Of a stretch of 64,000 bases of DNA, positions 11,401-24,700 are shown one piece after another. The translations under genes and the position numbers were made by a program. The notes below the pieces were generated by a model. The model did no database searches. It had not been told where the DNA came from and worked only from the letters and a program-made list of their open reading frames with translations. Origin of the DNA: Channa striata (Eukaryota > Chordata > Actinopteri > Anabantiformes > Channidae); contig CM065173.1 of assembly GCA_033026295.1 (NCBI GenBank), forward strand, positions 6,737,517-6,801,516, written 5' to 3'. Numbering within the stretch: position 1 is the stretch's first letter; the number at the start of each line of letters is the position of its first letter.

Positions 11401-14400
11401 ATATCAATACAATGTTACCAGGCAGCATATTTTTGTTTGCTAAAATATTAGACTTTCGCAGCAATTTTCATTTTCTGCTGTAATACGTGATCCTGCTGTG
11501 CAATGTGCAGTTTGTGTGACTACGACGGTTGTTAAAAGGAGACAGAATGCTACACACTGGTAAACCTCACCCTTTTCCAGATGTTTTGACATGTGTTGCT
11601 GCCATCAAATTCGAAATGAGCTAATGTTGTCCATGTGTCACGTTCAACATCTGACATGTTGTTTATGTTCTATTGTGAATGTAACATGGGTTGATGACAT
11701 TTGCACATTTTTGCATTCTGGATGTTTTTTTTTTTACGTTTACACATATGATCCATTACAATTAGTGAGTAATTCACTATGGTTCACACACACACTAGCG
11801 GTGGACGAGGTACCGAGATACCGTGGCAGCATGTGTTCAGCATGTCGATGCTCCTTTTCTACTCACTCAGTGCAAATTTCAAGTGCAAATGAAATGCTGA
11901 GAGTCAGGTGCACCATGAAAAAATCTGTCGTCAATCTAAACTTTATTCATGTAGCACATTTAATACAGATCATTGCAATTCTAAGTGCTTCACAGATGAC
12001 TGAAACTTAGATGTTAATAAAATCGTGAACAAAGACAATGAAAGATAAAGACAGTTAAAACTGTGATAATATTGGTTTGATAGCACAACAAACATAAAGA
12101 CAGTGATAACAATACCAGAACAATGCACACCAATAAAACATAAATGTAAGGTATGGAAGGTGCTGTTTGCCATCAGAGAACATTGTTGTTTAACAAATGG
12201 GATTAATTTTCTATTCATAACTCACTGTACTGAAACATACAATGAAGGGTTTTCTATATAAACCCTGTACTGGAGGATTTAATTACACGTGTCTCGTTGG
12301 CTTTGGCTTGTTTTTCTTCGTAAATGCGTTACATAGAGCTCTCAAAAGAACAAAACACTTTTTTCATAAAACAAGCAGCATAATCATTCTTTATCCCTCC
12401 TACAGTCTCACCCACCTTTCTCAGTGAGAAACAGCGGTGCCAAATAATTTATTAATAAATGTATAACTGAACCTTTATTCTTATGTCCCCCATGTCAGGA
12501 AAATCAAGACCAACTACTTCATCGTGTCTCTGGCTTTTGCCGACTTACTCGTATCGGTGCTGGTGATGCCGTTTGGTGCCATCGAGCTGGTCCACCAGCA
12601 CTGGATCTACGGCGAGACCTTCTGCCTGGTCCGGACATCGCTGGATGTCCTCCTGACCACAGCGTCCATACTGCACCTGTGTTGCATCGCCCTGGACAGG
12701 TAAGATGCTCTGGTGGTTTATGTGCATTTGTGTCGGTTCCACTTGGAATATTTCACTTTTATTTTGCTCGAGGTGCTGTGTTCTGTGGCCTGTTAGCCGG
12801 TGGGTGTGAGGGTTTTTCAGTGGTATATATAAAAGAGCCTTGACTGTGCACAGTGGAGGATTCATTGCACAGCAAAGGGGCAACACTTGGATTTATGTGG
12901 TCGATATGGGTTGTTTGAGTGTGCCAGTCGTGTCTGAAACAGTTGTTCCGGATAATAAACAGACTAAACGGACGACACTCAGTGTCAGCTCACCAGCATA
13001 AAGTCCATGTAAAGTCCGATTGAACAGAGCAGGTAATTGTTGGACAGTTCACAGCCATTGAGGGAGTTAATGTTTCTCCCATGTGACTGGAGATGTTTGG
13101 ATGTGCTTCAAAGACAGCACTGATTTCTATATTGCATTTCACACCATGTCCCACCTCCCGTACACTCCACCAAGACCCCATCTTTCACCCAAACCGAACG
13201 GACTATTTCCAGGAGGTGGGAACGTGTCTGACAATGACAATCTCCTGATTCGTGTCTAACATGTTGGACAGGGAAGCTCCAAAGACCTGATGCTCCAGAG
13301 TTCATGTGCGCTTTCCACAGATGTCATGCATGTATCAGTAAACATGAATTCAATGAGAAAAATCATTTAAATATAATTCAAATATTTGATACAATATGTG
13401 ATACAATATTTATTATCAAATACCTAGAAAAATGTAAAGCACAAACTGTAAAATACATCACAAATGACTGAACATGAAAATAACAACACACTGTAAATAT
13501 TTTATAATGAGTCCTGAAAATATGTGAACTTCACTATTCATTTCTCTTCATAATCCATAATAATAACAATGAAATACTGCTAAACTGTTAAGCTGAACAG
13601 ATGCGAGGCCTTGACATGGGAACGTTGTTATGGTATTCAGTGCAGTGACTTTGTCAGATTTATTACACGGTTGAGCTCCTGTATTATTCCATGTTAAAGG
13701 TCAGAGAACGCAGGAAATCACAGCCATTTCCATTTCACCAAAATAAAAATCATGCTGGTGTCTTTGTATCTTGTCATGGCATTTTGTTTTTGGAATGAAA
13801 AGTCATTTGTGGCATTGTAAGCAAACTGCTTCAGATCATTAATTAGTAATGTATTTATGACACAAACGTATTATCCTTATCTATCCCAGCAGCATGTGAA
13901 AGTGGGTCACAGCTGAAGCGTCCCTCTCTGGATGTATTGTGATGTTGGGGGGGGGGGTGGCACAATCTGATGTTATCTGATTTTAGCAATGTCCTTCATT
14001 TTTAGGTCTCTGATAATAACTGCAGTGAGACGACTCTGGTATGGAATTGATGGTATGGATTCTGTGAGGATGTAGACTAGTACAATTATTTTTATTGCCT
14101 CTACAGCCACGGTGATAAAAAACAAAAAATCACTTTGACGTTTATACAGCACAAATTTCAATACGGCTGTGGATATAAACGACCCAAACTGCAATAAAGC
14201 ACCTTCGAAACGACTCGTTCAGGCTCCCTGATGTACTGGTCATATATATAGTAGCTGAGTGGTCAGCACCGAGAACTGCAGTGTTTTCAGGTCTCACAGC
14301 TTGCAAGAGAAGCACCGAGCTTCATTCTCTGTGTGTATCTCAGCAGTACAGATAATTAGTAATCAATTATTAACAACATTATAAAGGTGAGAAAACGCTG

Positions 14401-15671
14401 CAGTGTTCCTCTGCACTTACTAGCCATATTGTGTTTGGCAAGACTTCACGACCCTCTACATTACTGATTTTTGTGAACGTAATGGATCATGAGGAGATAC
14501 AACAGATTAAAATCATTTATTCTGGCACTCGGTTTATTCTGACATGAGGTAGACGTGCGATGCAAGAGGGTTCCATCACTTTTGCACAAAGACTAGCCTG
14601 AAGGCTCCTAATTTGATTCAGGTCTTTTGTCAACCCAGCTGGATGCTGCTTCTTCTGTTTTTCATTTAGTTAGAAAGTGCCCACAGTAGGAAAACAGGCA
14701 AATTCTCCATAATCTACCTCAGAACCCCGTGTAGTAAGAAGAAAGGTTGAAACCACAGTACACTTCAAATGAAAACGAAGAGAATTTTCCATATTAGACA
14801 AAAGGTGCACAGCTGAGTATGAGTCAAAGAGGAAATGTCCTTTTTATTTAATTATGTGCCTGGAGAAGCCTTTGACTCAGCAGCCTCCACATCCTGAAAC
14901 TGCACAACTTCCATTACCAGTTTATGGTATAGTGAGGCAATTAGCCTTCATTACCCCCAGGTTTCCCGTCCCCCAGTGAATCACAACACATCTGCCTCAG
15001 AGTCTCATTCTCCTCCACCTACCCACCAAAAGTCTGAATGACTTTAAACGTTCACTTGCTCTCAGTGCTTAAATGATTAGATTTTAGTGGTCAAAGGCTG
15101 AGATCACTGTGATCTGGGTGAAGGTTAGGGTGTGTCCCTTTGTCTTTAGTGTTAAAGGGAAGTTTAATAATGTCCTTCCAAGTGAATCTTTAAGTATTAC
15201 TAGCTGAACATACTTTTTAGAAATGTTTATTCTTTCAAAATGATGTAGTTTTTTACAGCTGACATAAAATGGAAACGGTATTTACCCTAATGAGGTGAGA
15301 TGAACCTGCAGCTGTTGATAGATGAAAAAATAAAGTGATTATTTCTAGCTAATGTTCTAAATGTTGTTGATCATAGAATGAAAAGAGAAAATTACAGGGG
15401 CAGTGAAGTATCTGTATGAATGACTCAGTGTTTTACTTATAAGTATGTGAACCGTCAAGTTGCAATTGCAGGTTTTCAGGCCATTAGAAAATCCACATCA
15501 TATTTGTGTTTTTTTTTTTTTTTTTTTACAGGCAAAGTGACAAAGCACCTCAAAGTTTGTCCTTTTTGTAAAATTGTAAAATGAGAACGAAAATTAATGA
15601 AACTGTCACTCAGCTGCAGCAAAATGTAAGAGAAACCCCAAACAGTGCAAAGCCCAGATTAACTGTGATTA

Positions 15672-15703
<32 letters not shown>

Positions 15704-18700
15704 ACACACACGCTGACAAATAAATACTTGCATCCTGCACAACAACAAAAAAACTGAATAAAGCCATTTTTTGGCACATTTCACGTTGGATTTGCTTCTA
15801 ATCCCACTTTATTCTCATAACTTCTGAACCATAACTTCTTTGTTTAGAAGTTCATCTGTCAGAGTTAGATAAATGCTTTCACAGTAACACACAAATAAGG
15901 AGTTCTAGATTTGTAGACGACAGAAAAGAACATGGTGTCATGCAGACGATTGTTTTTTATCTTACTCACTGCATTTATTAGTACTCAATACATTTTTGGT
16001 CATTTGGGGACCGGTGATCAGGGACAATTTACAGCAAATATTAAACCTATTTTTGAATGTAACACAAACATTTTGTCAAAAGTGTAGAGAAATATTTTTA
16101 TTTAAGTCAACAACTATTTGGACACTTAATCGCTGCTCAAATGATCATAATGAAATTTAAGTTTTCTTTTTTTAAGTTAATAATATACAGGCTATTACAA
16201 ACTAATGATGATTAAATGTTAATTTAAATGTTACAACAAATAATAATCTGTTCTGGCTGAAACCTTGATATGTATTTTAATAGAACTAAAGACGTTAAAA
16301 GGCACGTTGTTATCTGAGCCCCTTGAGACAGAACCTCTGAGGCTGTTCTCGACTCAAACTCGGTCCATGGTTCCGTTTTAGATCTGTCAATCCCACTGAA
16401 CAACAGCTGAGAGGCAGTTCTGCCCCAGAGGCCCAAGTCAAGGTAAATCACACTAATTGGAGTCACTGTGCAAGTTCCAGGTACATCAAGGGTTAAGTGC
16501 TCGGGTGACAGGGGCACCTTGAGGGTAACAGGCTCATTTCCTTGTCGAGTTTTAGCTGAGCCAGCAACAATCATCTCATTGTTCAAACTGTGTTTTTCTT
16601 CAGCATTGCACAGGCTGTTGCAATAGTACTTAGTATTTTATTGGATTTTATTTGATTTATTCACTTTCCTGTAAATGCCATAAACAAACCAGACTCACAT
16701 TCACACAAAAAAGAAATTGAAGAATCGTCAACAGTAGGTCAGCAAACGTTCATGCTCGTGGGAGCTCAGAGGGCCCAAGAGCCAAAAAGACACAACGAGA
16801 AATAAGGAAATACTGTTAATAATTTCACCATGAGACTGAAAAGGTTGAAAGAGGAAATTGCTTTGAGGACCAAAAGAGGGAGATGTACATAACGAAAGAA
16901 ATGAAAACCAAACAAATCTGGACCCTCTTAATATCTCAGGCCAGCCCGCTAGTAAAAGCTTTAGCATTGTAAACTAGTGTTGCATGAGTGATGAACCTCT
17001 GGATGAAGCCAACAGCAAAACATCCCGAAGTTCATCCACCCGCTTATCTCAGCTCTCCAAGATGAGTCAGCCGGTTCTCATTGCTGAGACGTCAAAAAGT
17101 GCCGCCGTGTCCGCAACCTTTGCGCCTTAGGCATCAGCGATCGGCACTTGGAGCTTTCAGTGAAGACAAAAATTCGATGCCTGAAGAAATGATGTATATT
17201 ATGAACTGAAAATGTTTTGTGGGGTGGTGAATTATAAAGGACACAGGACATTTCCACAGGTGCACGTGAGTGAGGTGTGTTGTTACTGTCGCATTACCCT
17301 AAAGTAGTGTTGTCTTAACCTTAGCGCAGTTTTGTGTGTCATTTCCTTGGCGTCAAATGTTGGCGCTCCTTGTGCGTCCAATAGTGACGCCAAAGCACAT
17401 AAAAGCAGTGCAATTTGAGGCTTAATTGCCCAGGAAGCGTCATTGTCTGAATAAGTGGAATGAGAACGTGTTGGATGAGATTGTCTGGACGTATCACCTC
17501 TGCTCATGACCTGCTGATGGAGGTGATACTAAAAAGTATTTGGTGCCAGGTACTATCCACAACATTTGTCTGATGGAAAAGAAAAGTGGTGAGTCGGGTT
17601 GAGTCAGTACTATGAGCAGAAAAGCAGATTTATTTCTCCTGAACCAAGGTATGCAGTACTGTCCAAAAGTATTGGGACACTGAGGCTAATGAATTTTTGC
17701 TGTACATTGACATTTGGTTTTAAGCCTAAATGATTTAGATCATAATTGTATGTCTTTCAAATACTTTTGCAGAGGACTGTGTGCACCGGGCTGAGGATAG
17801 AGAAGCAGCTGCATAGATTAAGAAGGAAGAAAGTTACATTCCTCCCAGCCCCCTCAAAAATGCCTTTAAGCTTTAATGTTTGACCTTTTGGGAAAGGCAG
17901 AGCAGAGATACTGAACACAGAATCCCCTCCTTTATTGATTTTATACCCTGAAGATGTCCATTAACAAGACAAAGAATCCCTGCTTATATCGAGTAAGAAA
18001 AGCTGTGAACTCTCTCAAAAGCACGATGTAGCTTTAAGGAACAGCGGAGGTCAGTCGACCTTTCATGTCAGAAGTGACGGTCGTGGAATGAGAATTTCAG
18101 GTTTCGTCGCGCTGTGACAAGCCTGTCACTGGTCTCCTCACCTCTGTGGGGCGGACGGGGCTGACGCTGAAAGGCTGGCCTCCAGACAGCTTTTGGTAGT
18201 TTGACTTTTGACAGCTGATGGGTTCAGGAGCCGCAGCCCTGCTGCTGTTTAGGCTCTGAGGAGAAACTACAACATGTGAATACAAACTGAAGGCAGAAGA
18301 TGCAGAGAGACGACGCGAGGAATCAAATACACCGGCACAAACGCACCTATTTTAGGGACGTGCACACGTCCATTTGTGTTTTTAACTTACTCTGTGTATA
18401 AATGACTTTCTGTATCTCTGAAGTGCGTTTACACACAATTTGTGCAGATTTTTATTGATATTAAGCAGAGCTGATGAAGCATGAAGGGGCACCTATCACT
18501 ACTTCACCGGTATTTTAGAGAAAGTGGTCATTTTGATGGTCTTTGGGTTTGGTGTTAAGGGATCAATATAACACAAGGAATCCTCTGAAAGCACTTGAAA
18601 ACCCTCTGCTTCTTAACTGTTAACACACCGGACTCTTTAACACTACTGCTCACATCTTCTGTCCCTTTTGCCCGAATAATAAAACCAATCAATTAATCTT

Positions 18701-21700
18701 ACAAACTGTGCAGCGTGATCATAAAAGCCTGTCATCCTGCCATTCAAAGTTTGAAGCACACTCACTCTTTCAGGTAACCAGCACACAGGACACATAACTG
18801 TTGGTAATGCTAATGAACCGTCCTGTAACGGGTAACAAAACACAAACGACCTACAACCTCGGGTCTCTCAGCGCCTCAGTGCATTCACACATGCAGACCG
18901 GCTGCTGATGCTTCCACGTTGTGTTACTTTTTCTACATTAACTCGACACATGAGTTCAACCGACGGTACTTTTAGTGCATGATGATGCTGTGAACTTTCA
19001 GTGTAATTCAATGGAATCCCAGACGCTTCAATAATTATACTGTATATATGAAGTGAAAGTCTCAGGGATTTGGACAGGGTGGTGGATGGTACAACAACAC
19101 ACTTTTCCACAGGAGATCAGGGTTTGACTCTAGTGTGAGTCGTTGTGCACTTTGATAATAATTGTCTATTCATGGTAACTATAGACAGGAAGTAGGTTTA
19201 TGCCGTCGTCACAGTTTGTAGTTTTGTTTTGGCGTAATTCATCTTAACCTTGCCCTAAAGTTCTTAAACTTGAGCCTAACACAGTTTCAGTATGTGTATA
19301 AAGTCGATGTCGTGGCGTCAGGTGCTCCTGGAGCGTCCAACAGTAACGCCACACCTGTGGTGTCAATATGAGACGTTAAAGGAAAAAGCGCATCAAATAA
19401 TTTCATGACTCATTATCTGACGCTGTGGGATGAAATGTGCTGGTGTGAGCCATCTCTTTTGATATTACACAAAAATGCAACAACTGACTGGGTGACCGGG
19501 CCGTTATCTGCTAAATTTACTATGTCGATTGCTATTATCACAAATGTGTCATTACCTCCTAATGACACGTTTCACTTTGGTTCTGTCGTACTGTGAGTTG
19601 TTTCTACACAAGCGAGTCGTCAACCATTTTGAGAAGTTAATGTGTTTACCACAAACAATCAATACCACCACTAAGTGGGTAATTGGATGGCGGAGAAGCT
19701 GTTAAATTGCTTTTTGACACAAAGACGAGGGATCTGCTCTTTCAGCTGAAACTTTGTGACGGCTGCGTAAAAAGCTGGCGGAAAAAAAGTAATATCTTTC
19801 AACATGCTTATGGGCTCGTTGATGTCATATGTAGCTTCCAGCTATGAATCAGATTTTATTAGAGCAAAACACAGAAAATAACTGAGCAGTAGTAGAAGCC
19901 ATGCTTGTCCTGAGCATATTCTGAATCTCTGAAGGGAAACATGTGTCAGATGAACAGAAAGAGCTAAACACACAAGGAAACAATGAAGACACTTAACCAT
20001 GTAGAAGAGAAAAAACTAAATGACAAACATATTTTTTACAACATACAAACGCTGTCGCCTCATCTTTTTTTCTTGATGCATTTATTTTCACTGCATTCGA
20101 ACCCTGTCACCAATGGCAATGATGCCCGGTAGCTAGTGCTGTGCGGAGCCGTTGACGAAGCGCTACAGGAAGGAACACAGCGTGGTGTGCACAGGAGCGG
20201 AGGACGAAAATATGTCCGACAGCTTGTGTCAGGACACTAATGATTGGTCATGTTTGTGGTGGTGACAACCATCTTTTTCCTTCAGAGCAGCAGAGTGAGT
20301 ATTTTAATAGCTTTGGCTCAGTTGGCTGTTGAGGAAATTGAGCCAGAGATGTTCCGTCTGCCAGAAACAGGCTCCTTAACAAATACAGCTTCAGTTATTT
20401 ATCTGTTTTCCATTTCTGTCTGCATTTTTCTTACCAGTGCTGAGGCTTATTGGGGCCTTTTTACACGGTGGCAAGATAATTTGGAAAAATCTGTTGCTTT
20501 ACGTTCTATTTCAGAGCAACTAGTGTTTTTTTGTCTCCACATGCACATTGACAGGGAGCGAACTTGAGATGGAACCACAGAAAGAGCAAGACCGACCTTA
20601 GGACTAACAGCTGAGTCATCCAAATATTAATATGTATTATTTCTAATGTTATAAAATGTGTTTCAGTATTATCATCAAAATGTTAAATTACATTACGTAT
20701 ATGTAAATGACCTGTTAAGGATTTAGAGTTCAGACTTGAATTGTGAATCACTACATCGGATCATTAAATCTCAATAAAACTTCTTTCTGTTGACACGTGG
20801 TGCCGAAGTTCATCTGTGACATATGGACCTTTGTTGTTTTGTGCGAAGGATTAAATCAGACAAAATGCTGCATTAGTTCACACAAAAGAAATGCCTCAAA
20901 TGATCTGAGTCCTCGAAGTAAGCTGCATATTTGTGAGATCTACATTGGAATTGTGGGAATTTAAGGCAATAATAAGCAGTTTTCAGGGTATTGGCATGAG
21001 CCCAGTGCATGGAACAATCTGTTTTTAATCATTTTCTGCAGAGATGAATTCAGATGATACAGGTTAAAGACTGACGGGCACATATATAGAGATGGAGCAT
21101 TGCTGCTTTGGCGTCTGTTCGTTTAGAAACTGACTGAGCATCAGAATTTTGCCCAAAACACTTTTTGAAACAAACCTCTTCTGCAGCAGACTTTTAAAAC
21201 ACTTTCAGACATTTACTGCATGTCCCACTCTGTGAGATCCCATTAAGAAACTGCAATCAATGTCAGACTGTTGGGTGCGATCGCAGAGGTGCGTTTTGCA
21301 TACTGAATGCCGGATGAGTCACCGCGCTGTATTTTGATTGCTTGGTTTGAAGGCGTGAGTCAGAGCGGCGGACATGTGGGTTCGAAAAATCTGAGCTTTG
21401 CTGCAGGCACCGAAGTCACGGAGGCTCCGAACCAGGCATCAGTGTACGTGTCTCACAGTGGACCGACACATGTCATTAATTACTTTGTTGTGTCCAGAAA
21501 GTCAAGACAGCATGAAAGTGAGCGAGCGTGCGCAACACCTGGACCGTGGAATTCAACCTTTGATTGTTTGCACCTGTGCTTTTTCTACAGTGACATGTCA
21601 AACTGTCTTATGTGACTTTCTGTGACTTCTCCTGGTCCCTCGTCAGAGTCTGAGCTTCATGTGGCTTTTCCTCTCAACAAAACTATTCTGGCTGCACACG

Positions 21701-24700
21701 TAGATTCGGTGTTTTCAGCTTGAAGCAGGTCAGACATCACAGTGGCTGCAGAAACAAACAGAAATGTGGAAACACTGGAGCCAGCATCTGTTGCCTCCAG
21801 TGCAGAAACAAGACTGTGTATGTGGAAGAAGGAGAAAGGGAGTGATGCTAAGACAAGAAGGGGAAATGAAGAAAACAAGGACAAAAACAGAGAATATTGA
21901 AAATAAGCCGACAGCTGCAGCACAAAGCTTCTTATTCATTCGCTGTAAACTGGAAGATGCTTGAAAGAGCGGAATGGGAATGAATAAAGACCAAAAATAC
22001 GAGACGCTCCACAAGGATGCTCCAACACAGAGGCGCTCAGCAAAGCAGCTACCACACACACGCATAATGTCTAACTCGGAAAGTCGGGAGAGCGCGGTAA
22101 AAGGCAGGAAGTAGGCGCACGCAGGGGGAGAATATCGCGCTCTCTGCTTTGTGGCACATGATTATCGATGCTGTTGTCAATTGTTGACGTTTGAACTTTG
22201 TATGCTTAAAGATCTGGTTTATTTACAGGACTGATAGTAAGAAACACATATGACAAAAAATATAAAATATGCTACATATTATTACAACAGCCTGTGTTTC
22301 AAATTAGATAAAATCTTGGCTAATGAAAGAATAACTAAATCCTAAAAATGTCTTTGACTTTATACATTTGATAGTCAACATTCTAATTTGTAAACACATC
22401 AAAGACTTTTTTATCAATTCTCTCTTAGGAGAAACGATTTAGATGCCTTAGATTTAGATGCTTAGATGCTCCCACATAGATGCACATTAGCAGTAGATGC
22501 TGATACTTGTATATTTGGAGAAGGGATTATCTGTCTGATAAATTGTCATTCTAGCATAAAGAATCAGTTCTGTCCTGAAACCACAGCTGTTCTGAGGCTG
22601 ATTAAGTACTTCAGGTGGGTCAAAAAAGGGCCTGAGGCAGTGATTCAGAGTTCTTGACACTGAGACCCAGTGATTCTGTTCAGCATGACCAGATACTTAA
22701 TCAGGTTTAGTAGGATCCAGCTGGCCTCCATGAAATCAGTCTCCTCAGGTGGCTCCACTGAAATCCAGAGACCAACCAACCAACCAACCAACCAACCAAG
22801 CGTTTTGATGGTCGGTGCTGCTGTATTTTTTCCCCCAACACCTCCCCTTTAATGCAAGAACTCAAAATGTTCTTAAGTTTAGTTTCTCTCACGTTATTTC
22901 TCTTATTTGTCCACTCATTAGAAACATAAAACACAAGCTTTGGTCCTAATGATGCAGTGGGAAACTTCTCGAACTAACCAACTAATCATTAACACTTACC
23001 AAAGCTCAGTCTGTGTTCCCACACACGTTTAGAAGACAGTTAGAACTCACTGGACTATATTAGCCGGACAGTTAGGCCACTGGTCAAGGCGATAAGCCCC
23101 AGAAACGCTCCGATAAGCTAACAATTTTATGCCGAGGGGAAGGAGTTTGTATAAATGCCGTAAAAGACAAAGAAGTTATTAGAAGTTTACATTATCCAAA
23201 ACTTAAAAATACAAAATAGACATTTTGCACACTATGACTTTTTTAGTTCGTTTGCTTTAATTGAAGTCTTCAGTGAACTTCAGTTATCACATGAAAGCAG
23301 CTCAATTTTGTTGGAAATTATTGATAGGAAACACAAAGGAACAATTTACAGGTGGGCAGCCGGTTTAAAGTATTTTTTGGAAAATTGTTTTATTTTAACA
23401 GAAAATGAATTAGCAACACACTCTTCTGTAATACAAATCGTGTATTGTAGAGTTGAACATGACACTGACTGATACAAGCACAAACCGATTTCCATATAAA
23501 TAACGTCTGACTGAAATTGTCAGAAACAGGAAAAAATCTTTTGCTGATCAGAAGGGAACACTAGCGACGCTCTGGAAAAGCTGCAGCTCAGTGTGTGTAA
23601 GTGTGTGTGTCCTTCTTTGTGAGTCTGCACACACACTGTGCTTCTATGCATGTGTGTGTATAGAAGTGGACACAAAGAAGAAGTCATTCTGGGCCTGGAG
23701 ACACCGGGGGGGGGTTCGGGGGTGGCATCGTTCAGACCTCCACCTCCACACTTAAGGAAACAATCTGCAACCTTTCAGCACAAACTATTTTGGGAATTCA
23801 CATAGAAACGGGTCTCCTGACCTTTTTTTTTTTAATGTCACAGCACATGCGGACCACACACAGCACACACTCCAAATTACTGATGGCTGCGAAATGCCAC
23901 GCACTGCAAGTCGGTAATGAGGACGGATCATAGCAGAGGAGGCAGCAGAATATCCTCCGTGAGTGACGATGGGATTAAAGTGGATTAAGTTTTAATACTG
24001 CTGCAGCAGAGCAGGGCGCTCAGTCGACCATCAGGGGATAAGGGAAGGGCATGAAAATGTGTAATGGAGAGGATGAGTTTGGGAATTAGACTTTTGGGTG
24101 TAGGAGGGCTGCAACTGCATTATAGATAATTATGTAACAGATTTATTTAACTATTTTTAGGATTAATCCTGTTTTAGATTTGGACTGTTGTTAAAGGTGC
24201 ATTAATTGTCTTTTTGAGACCGACCCACAGCCTAACTCCAGACAGTGAACCTATGCAAATTTGCTGAGGTGCAGCCCTGCAGTAAAATGTTGTGGCACTT
24301 CAACCTAAACTTTCATTTTAATATGCTTTAACTTTTAATTTACTATAATGCAGCGGAAAACTATGTGCATTTACTCCACTGCGTTCATTTATTTTTGTCA
24401 AAATAAGAATGTTAAAACAGAATGTCAAATTATTGTATTTTTGTGGATCAACCACCTGAGCCTTCTGGAGCGAGGCTGCAGAATCTGCACCAACATTGTT
24501 TATAAGACACTGGATGTACTTCAACTGTGGTAGAGAATTTTGAAGTGGTACTTCTGAACTCGAGTAGAAGTACCACTTCTACAATACAGAATTAACAATA
24601 CTGAAATGACAATTCGACAGCATACTGTAAATTCCTGCTATAGCATCTATATCACACACACATGTCTGTGTGTATGTTAATCAAATGACACAAAAAAACA

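Larger units (their letters stand above)
6525..12498 (+). other. htr4: htr4 intron (5,974 bases) between TM1 and TM2 exons
   Basis: Phase 2 intron with donor GTGGGA and acceptor CATGTCAG. It contains CA and TG/GA microsatellites (7471-7514, 8421-8490), three minus-strand tRNA-derived SINEs (9301-10016) and a repeat fragment near 11936-12060. The remainder, including several 60-140 codon open frames, looks noncoding. Confidence 0.9.

Noticed and set aside
16224..16586. 120-codon minus-strand open frame
   Set aside because: The middle looks somewhat protein-like (VPLSPEHLTLDVPG), but I recognise no family and no flanking splice or promoter signals support it. Left unannotated.
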